From Segniliparus sp051660745 (GTDB lineage Bacteria > Actinomycetota > Actinomycetes > Mycobacteriales > Mycobacteriaceae): DNA of 64,000 nucleotides. Shown here one piece after another: positions 58,877 to 64,000 of the stretch. Under the pieces are notes generated by a model, which saw only the letters and a program-made list of their open reading frames with translations, was not told the DNA's origin and did no database searches. Position 1 is the first letter of the stretch. Each line of letters opens with the position of its first letter. The position numbers and the translations under genes were made by a program. Location: the NCBI RefSeq assembly GCF_051660745.1, contig NZ_JBOFQF010000018.1, forward strand, positions 1 through 64,000, in the 5' to 3' direction.

Positions 58877-59866
58877 GTGACCCTTTTCGTCTCCGCGTCC
58901 ATCGCCACAGACAACCTCATGAGGTTCCCGGGCAAGTTCAGCGAGCTCCTGCTCACCGACAACTTGCAGAAGGTCTCGCTCAGCTTCTTGGTGGACGAGC
59001 TCGAGATCCAAAAGGGCGGCGTTGGCGCGAACATCTCCTTCGCCATCGGGGTGCTCGGCGGCGATGTCGCCCTCCTCGGCTCGGTGGGGCAGGACTTCGG
59101 CGAGTACCGGGTGTGGCTTGAGGAGCACGGGGTGAACTGCGAGCACGTGCTCGTCTCCAAGACGGCGCAGACCGCGCGCTTCCTCTGCACCACCGACGAC
59201 GACATGGCGCAGATCGCGTCCTTCTACGCGGGCGCGATGTCCGAGGCGCGCGACATCAGCATCGCCGACGTCGTCGCCAAGGCGGGGAAGCCGGAGCTGC
59301 TGCTCGTCGGGGCGAACGACCCCGCCGGGATGATCCGGCACACGGAAGAGGCGCGCGAATTGGGCATCCCGTTCGCCGCAGATCCCTCCCAGCAGCTGGC
59401 GCGAATCTCGGGCGAAGACGCGAAGCGGCTGGTGGAGGGCGCGCAACTGCTCTTCACGAACGATTACGAATGGGATCTCCTGCTCAGCAAGACGGGCTGG
59501 ACCGAGGCCAAGGTGCACGATGTGGTCGGCACGCGGATCACCACCCTCGGCGCGGACGGGGTGGACGTGCATTTGAAGGACGGCTCGGTCGTGCACGTCG
59601 CCGCCGTGGACGAGGTCAGCAAGGTGGACCCCACCGGGGTCGGGGACGCCTTCCGCGCCGGATACCTGGTCGGCCAGACCCGGGGCCTCTCGGTGGAGCG
59701 CTCCGCGCAGCTCGGCTCGATGGCTGCGGTGCTCGTGCTGGAGTCGCCCGGCGGGGCGCAGCGGTGGAGCTGGGACGCGGCTTCGGCGCTGGCCCGCCTC
59801 AACGAGGCGTACGGCGAGGACGCGTCGCGGGAGATCGGCGCCGCGCTCGGCGCCGCGCGGGTCTGA
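58877..59866 (+). CDS. adoK: Adenosine kinase (PfkB family)
   Basis: A 329-residue PfkB carbohydrate kinase. The start GTG at 58877 is preceded by GGAAGGA. VSASIATDNLMRFPGKF is the M. tuberculosis AdoK-type start; GGVGANISFAIGVLGG is PfkB signature 1 and DPTGVGDAFRAGY (Asp257 as base) signature 2. It makes AMP from adenosine. Convergent with a MFS gene. Confidence 0.92.
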   Translation: MTLFVSASIATDNLMRFPGKFSELLLTDNLQKVSLSFLVDELEIQKGGVGANISFAIGVLGGDVALLGSVGQDFGEYRVWLEEHGVNCEHVLVSKTAQTARFLCTTDDDMAQIASFYAGAMSEARDISIADVVAKAGKPELLLVGANDPAGMIRHTEEARELGIPFAADPSQQLARISGEDAKRLVEGAQLLFTNDYEWDLLLSKTGWTEAKVHDVVGTRITTLGADGVDVHLKDGSVVHVAAVDEVSKVDPTGVGDAFRAGYLVGQTRGLSVERSAQLGSMAAVLVLESPGGAQRWSWDAASALARLNEAYGEDASREIGAALGAARV

Positions 59867-59869
59867 GGC

Positions 59870-61132
59870 TCAGCGCTCCGTGTCGACGAGCGCCATCGCG
59901 GCCAGCCCGGCGGCGAGGACGCCCATGATGCCCGCCGCCCCGCCCCGGCTCGCGTGGAACAGCTGCGAGCAGATCCCGAACATCAACGGGGAGAGGAAGG
60001 CGACGGTGCGCCCGCTGACGGCGTAGAGGCCGAACATCTCGCCCTCCTTGCCCTGCGGGGTCAGTTCGAGGAGCATCGTCCGGGCCGTCGCGAGCGCGGG
60101 CCCGACGAAGAGGGAGATCGCCAGTCCGAAGGCCCAGAACGCCCATGGCCCGGTCGAGACGAGCAGGCCCGCGCCGAGCAGCAGGATCGAGGCGAGCGAG
60201 CCGGTGATGACTTGTTTGGAGCCGTACCGGTCGCTGACCAGCCCGCTCATCGCGGCGCCGAACGCCGCCGCGATATTGCTCGCGGCGCCGAAGAGGAGGA
60301 GCTGGCCCTGGCTGAATCCGTACTCGCTGGCCGCGATGACCGCGCCGAAGGTCGCGAATCCGACGAGCCCGTCGCGGAAGACCGCGCTGACCACGAGGTA
60401 CTTCACGACCCTCCGGTCGAGGTGCCACAGCTCCCGGAGGTCCCTTCCGATGATCCGGTACGCCTCGGCGAATCTGCGGGAGGGGTCTGCCTCTTTGCGT
60501 TTGGGCGAGAAGAGCAGCAGCGGGAAGGCGAAGACGAGGAACCACACGCCGCCGAGGAGCAGGGACAGCCGGACGGGCAGCCCGTCGGTCGCCGGGACGT
60601 GGAAAATTCCCCGGACCGGCCCCTCGCCCCCCATGAAGCAGAGGAAGCTCAAGCCGAGCAGGAGGATGCCGCCGCAGTACCCCATGGCCATGCCGATGCC
60701 GGACGCGTCGCCGACCTTCCGGGTGTCCGAGAGGTCCCGCAGCATCGCGTTGTACGGGATGGTGGCGAGCTCGTAGACGAGCAGCCCGATCGAGAGCAGC
60801 CCGAGGCCGAGCCAGAACTGGTCGAGCCTCGGCCGGATCGTCGACATCGCGAGCAGGATGGCGACGAGGGCTCCGCTCAGCGTGACGAGCGCGCGATGCC
60901 GCCGCCGCCCCGTGCCGATCCACGGGCCGATGCCCGGCGCGGCGAGCAGCAGGGCGAGGCCGGAGGCCCCGACTCCAAGCCCGAGCCACGCGCTCGGTGA
61001 CAGGCTCCCCGACAACCCGGTCCCCACCTGCGCGGTGAGGTAGGGGGCGAAGACGAAGGTCCAGGCGAGCACCGAGAAACCGGCGGCGCCCCAATCCCAC
61101 AAACCCCAGATCCAGATCAGGGAGCGGGACAT
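59870..61132 (-). CDS. UMF1/Atg22-like MFS transporter
   Basis: A 420-residue membrane protein with 12 helices. WIWGLWDWGAAGFSVLAWTFVFAPYLTAQVG is the UMF1-family start (normally YDWANSAF-like). Further motifs: LATIPYNAMLRDLSD, RKVGDASGIGMAMGYCGG and GLVSDRYGSKQVI. ATG 61132 is preferred over the TTG at 61138. Substrate unknown; amino acids in the yeast relative. Confidence 0.85.
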   Translation of the reverse strand: MSRSLIWIWGLWDWGAAGFSVLAWTFVFAPYLTAQVGTGLSGSLSPSAWLGLGVGASGLALLLAAPGIGPWIGTGRRRHRALVTLSGALVAILLAMSTIRPRLDQFWLGLGLLSIGLLVYELATIPYNAMLRDLSDTRKVGDASGIGMAMGYCGGILLLGLSFLCFMGGEGPVRGIFHVPATDGLPVRLSLLLGGVWFLVFAFPLLLFSPKRKEADPSRRFAEAYRIIGRDLRELWHLDRRVVKYLVVSAVFRDGLVGFATFGAVIAASEYGFSQGQLLLFGAASNIAAAFGAAMSGLVSDRYGSKQVITGSLASILLLGAGLLVSTGPWAFWAFGLAISLFVGPALATARTMLLELTPQGKEGEMFGLYAVSGRTVAFLSPLMFGICSQLFHASRGGAAGIMGVLAAGLAAMALVDTER

Positions 61133-61203
61133 CCCCAAAGCATACGGCCTGCTGATACTCTTCTGCCAGGAAGACTGATGTCGGGAAGGACGCCGCAGCG
61201 GAG

Positions 61204-62601
61204 ATGAGCATTGTTCGGCGCGGCCACCTCCTGCATGTTTCGAGCTCGGCGACGCTCGAAACGGCGAAGGACCATCTGATCTCCGTCCAGGACGGCGCGC
61301 TCGCGGTGGACGACGGGGGCCGGATCGTCTACAGCGGCCCGCACGGCAAGCTGCCCGCCGAGTTCCGCACCTGGGCGGTTCGCGACCACCGGCCCGCGTA
61401 TCTGATCCCTGGGCTCGTCGACACGCACATCCACTTCCCCCAGACCCATGCGACCGGCCTCTACGGCGGCGGACAGCTGCTGGACTGGCTCGACCGGCAC
61501 ATCTTCCCCATCGAATCGCGTTTCGCCGACCCGGACGTCGCCGTCGACGCGGCGTGGGCGTTCTGCTCGCGCAGGATCGCAGTCGGGACGACGACGGCGC
61601 TGGTGTTCGGCAGTGCCTTCCCCGCCGCGCAGAACGCCCTGTTCGCCGAGACGCACCGCCGGGGCCTGCGGATGATCTGCGGCAGGACGATCCAGACCAG
61701 CGGGCCGCCGACTGCGAGGAAGCTCCTGACGGGCGAGGCAGAGGCGCTGTCGCTCACCAGGGACGAGATCGCCCGCTGGCACGCGAAGGACACGGGGAAT
61801 CCCGCCACCGCCCTGGTGCACGTCGCGATCACGCCGCGCTTCGCCCTCTCGGTCACCCCGAAGACGCTGGCGGAGCTCGGCGACCTCTACCACGAGACGC
61901 GCGAGTCCGGGGTGTATTTCCAGACCCATTTCAGCGAGGACAACCGGCCGGGCGTCGGCGAGGTGGACAGCACGAAGCGCGTGTACCAGACCGACTCGTA
62001 CCTCGACGTGTACGACGGGAAGTTCCTGCCGGGGTCCAAGCCCGGCGGGCTGAGCTTCCTGGGCCCGCGCGCGATCCTCGCGCACACCGTCCACGCCACG
62101 GACGCGGAGCTGGCGAGGATCGCGGAGACCGGGACGGCGATCTCGCATTGCCCCACCTCGCAGCTGTTCTTGGGCTCGGGCACAATGCCATGGCGCAGGA
62201 CCGTGGCGAGCGGCGCGACAGTGTCGCTCGGCAGCGACATCGGCGCGGGCGACGAGTGGCTGCTCACCAGGGTCCTCAACGACTGCTACAAGGTGCACGC
62301 CAACGAGCCGGGGGAGGCCGCGGCCGCGCTGCATCCGGCCGAGCTGTTGTACACCGCGACTGTCGCCGGGGCCAAGGCGCTCTGCCTCGACGACCGGATC
62401 GGCAGCCTCGACGCGGGCAAGGAGGCGGACTTCCTCGTGGTGCGCACCGAGGACCAGCCGTGGCTGCACGAGCTGCTGGAGCGGGTCGTGCCGAAGGAGC
62501 ACCGCGACCTCGAGGCCGAGCAGCTGTTGTTCTCCCTTGTCATGGGCATGAAGGAGCAGGCGATCAGCGAAGTCTACGTCCGGGGCCGTCTGGTCTCCTG
62601 A
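61204..62601 (+). CDS. guaD: Guanine deaminase
   Basis: A 465-residue amidohydrolase. Metal site PGLVDTHIHFPQ (His75, His77), HFSED, ILAHTVHATD and GSDIGAGDEWL are those of guanine deaminases (guanine to xanthine). The end VYVRGRLV is the usual beta-sandwich strand. Divergent from the MFS gene; purine salvage with adoK nearby. Confidence 0.93.
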   Translation: MSIVRRGHLLHVSSSATLETAKDHLISVQDGALAVDDGGRIVYSGPHGKLPAEFRTWAVRDHRPAYLIPGLVDTHIHFPQTHATGLYGGGQLLDWLDRHIFPIESRFADPDVAVDAAWAFCSRRIAVGTTTALVFGSAFPAAQNALFAETHRRGLRMICGRTIQTSGPPTARKLLTGEAEALSLTRDEIARWHAKDTGNPATALVHVAITPRFALSVTPKTLAELGDLYHETRESGVYFQTHFSEDNRPGVGEVDSTKRVYQTDSYLDVYDGKFLPGSKPGGLSFLGPRAILAHTVHATDAELARIAETGTAISHCPTSQLFLGSGTMPWRRTVASGATVSLGSDIGAGDEWLLTRVLNDCYKVHANEPGEAAAALHPAELLYTATVAGAKALCLDDRIGSLDAGKEADFLVVRTEDQPWLHELLERVVPKEHRDLEAEQLLFSLVMGMKEQAISEVYVRGRLVS

Positions 62602-62630
62602 CCGCGCGCGGCGAGGACTAGGCTCGACGC

Positions 62631-63785
62631 ATGGCGCATTTCGGCGATTTCCAGTTCCAGTTCTACGGCCAGGGGCTGGCGGGTTTCGTCTCCGACCTGC
62701 CGTTCACGTTCGCCGAGTTGGAACGGCGCGCCGAGGAGGCGCTGCCGGACGGCGTCTTCGGATACGTGCGCGGCGGCGCGGGGGACGAGCACACGCAGGA
62801 CGTCAACGTTTCCGCGCTGCGCCAGTACGGCTTTGTGCCGCGCATGCTCCGCGACCGCTCCGCGCGGAGCATGAAGGCCGAGTTCCTCGGACGGACCTTC
62901 GACAGCCCGGTGTTCCTCTGCCCGGTCGGGGTGTTGGGCGCGGTCCATCCGCGCGGCGACCTTGAGACGGCGGCCGCCGCGCGCGAGCTGGACGCGCCGG
63001 TCGTCTTCTCGACCCTGTCCTCGGCCACGCTCGAAGAGGTCGCGGCGGAGCGCGGCTCGGCGTTCGGGGTGTTCCAGCTGTACCCGAGCTCGGACCGCGA
63101 GCTCAACGCCAGCCTCGTCGCCCGCGCGGAGCGGGCCGGTTTCGACGCGATCGCGGTCACGGTGGACACGGGCACGCTCGGCTGGCGGCCCCGCGACCTC
63201 GCGAACGGCTACCTGCCGATGCTGCAAGGCCACTGCATCGCCAACTATCTCGCCGACCCGCGTTTCTTGGAGATCGCGGGCGTGAAGAGCGCCGAAGAGC
63301 TCGCGCCGCAGCGGGCGGGCCTGGTGTGGGCCTCGATTTTCGCGCACCCGTCGTTCTCCTGGGACGACATCGACTGGCTCAGGGCGCAGACCAAGCTGCC
63401 GATCATGGTCAAAGGCCTCTGCGATCCCAGGGACGTCCGGCTCGCGACCGAGCACGGCGTGGACGCGGTCCTCTACTCGAACCATGGCGGGCGGCAGGCC
63501 AACGGGGGCCTCGCCGCGATCCACGGGCTGGCGGCGGCGGTGGAGGCGGCGGGCGAGACCCCGGTCCTCTTCGACTCCGGCGTGCGGGACGGGGTGGACG
63601 TGCTCCGGGCGGTCGCGCTCGGCGCGAAGATGGTCGGGATCGGCCGCCCCTACGTCTACGGGCTTGCGCTCGCGGGCAGACGAGGGGTCGAGCATGTCGT
63701 CCGGTGCCTGCTCGCCGAGGCGGACCTGACCATGGCGGTCAACTGCTACCTGTCGTTAGAGGAGCTCAGCGCGCAGCGGGCCTGA
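62631..63785 (+). CDS. FMN-dependent alpha-hydroxy-acid oxidizing enzyme, lactate 2-monooxygenase type
   Basis: A 384-residue TIM-barrel flavoenzyme. N-terminal FGDFQFQFYGQGL and the long VFGYVRGGAGDEHTQ, the active-site SNHGGRQ (catalytic His), DSGVRDGVD and IGRPYVYGLAL are characteristic. The extended N-terminus and sequence pattern favour lactate 2-monooxygenase (lactate to acetate and CO2) over membrane L-lactate dehydrogenase. Its end overlaps the GH1 gene by 20 bp, converging. Confidence 0.88.
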   Translation: MAHFGDFQFQFYGQGLAGFVSDLPFTFAELERRAEEALPDGVFGYVRGGAGDEHTQDVNVSALRQYGFVPRMLRDRSARSMKAEFLGRTFDSPVFLCPVGVLGAVHPRGDLETAAAARELDAPVVFSTLSSATLEEVAAERGSAFGVFQLYPSSDRELNASLVARAERAGFDAIAVTVDTGTLGWRPRDLANGYLPMLQGHCIANYLADPRFLEIAGVKSAEELAPQRAGLVWASIFAHPSFSWDDIDWLRAQTKLPIMVKGLCDPRDVRLATEHGVDAVLYSNHGGRQANGGLAAIHGLAAAVEAAGETPVLFDSGVRDGVDVLRAVALGAKMVGIGRPYVYGLALAGRRGVEHVVRCLLAEADLTMAVNCYLSLEELSAQRA

Positions 63786-64000
63786 CGGGATCCGAGCAGC
63801 TCGACGGGGGGTCGACCTGCGAGCAGGAGACGGGTTTGATCCCCGGCTGGTAGCCGTCGGGCAGGCCGTTGTTGGCGATGACCTCTTTGTAGGCCGCGAC
63901 GCCGTCGGTTGGTTTGCGGGCGAGGGCCGGGTCGGTCGTCACGTCGACGGTGTAGAGGCCGAACCGGGGGCGGTAGCTGCCCCACTCGTAGTTGTCGGTG
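63766..64000 (-). CDS. GH1-type beta-glycosidase, C-terminal part only
   Basis: The 77 visible residues begin TDNYEWGSYRPRFGLYTVDV, the conserved end of family GH1 enzymes (DNFEW...RFGLYxVD), then ARKPTDGVAAYKEVIANNGLP, and a tail PGIKPVSCSQVDPPSSCSDPVRPAAR with two Cys, not normal in cytosolic GH1. The rest of the gene lies past the window's right end. Confidence 0.85.
   Translation of the reverse strand, partial: TDNYEWGSYRPRFGLYTVDVTTDPALARKPTDGVAAYKEVIANNGLPDGYQPGIKPVSCSQVDPPSSCSDPVRPAAR

Overview
The window is high-G+C actinobacterial DNA from a mycolic-acid lineage (Mycobacteriales). The evidence is an MmpS/MmpL pair, a mycobacterial-style type I polyketide synthase, a WS/DGAT-type acyltransferase, an MspA-family outer-membrane porin, two Esx/WXG100 proteins, an LprG-P55 pair, and orthologues of M. 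tuberculosis Rv0805 and CpsY that sit side by side as in that species. A Wzx/Wzy-type polysaccharide cluster and very AT-rich intergenic islands are not typical of Mycobacterium. A genus such as Segniliparus would fit, but that is inference.

Layout. 1-2.4 kb: end of a lytic-transglycosylase-like protein and a right-handed beta-helix protein of phage-tail type. 2.5-7.2 kb: a flavoprotein monooxygenase, a large repeat-rich secreted protein and a DUF2505 protein. 7.3-20 kb: a lipid locus, with mmpL-mmpS on one strand diverging from a KS-AT-DH-ER-KR-ACP synthase and an HHxxxDG acyltransferase on the other. 20-33.6 kb: an exopolysaccharide region with a tightly coupled minus-strand operon (two GT4 glycosyltransferases, Wzx flippase, CgeB-like transferase, Wzy-like polymerase, Wzz-like regulator, Tat-exported beta-helix protein, DUF218 protein), a frameshifted glycosyltransferase, a polyprenyl glycosylphosphotransferase, and a porin with a small secreted partner. 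34.6-35.9 kb: two Esx proteins, a strong terminator and a catalytically dead NlpC/P60 protein.

36-44 kb is a run of ordinary redox enzymes and regulators (two SDRs, LysR, TetR, two F420/flavin split-barrel proteins, hydrolase, VIT-type transporter). At 43.7 kb a well-preserved M-box (ykoK) Mg2+ riboswitch precedes cpsY, a Stealth-family sugar-phosphate transferase. This is the clearest unexpected regulatory link in the window. 45.7-64 kb is mostly core metabolism: cAMP phosphodiesterase, PASTA-like protein, P55/LprG, M18 aminopeptidase, purQ/purS, glpK/glpF, lipase, adenosine kinase, guanine deaminase, lactate-monooxygenase-like enzyme and the end of a GH1 glycosidase.

Working together, the lipid locus probably makes and exports an acylated polyketide envelope lipid, and the neighbouring cluster makes a surface polysaccharide. 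WbaP-like priming, GT extension, Wzx flipping, Wzy polymerisation and Wzz length control can all be assigned. Three genes (PKS, cpsY, DUF1023) have locally duplicated 3' ends, and several large intergenic regions next to the surface genes carry AT-rich TTTAAT-type clusters.
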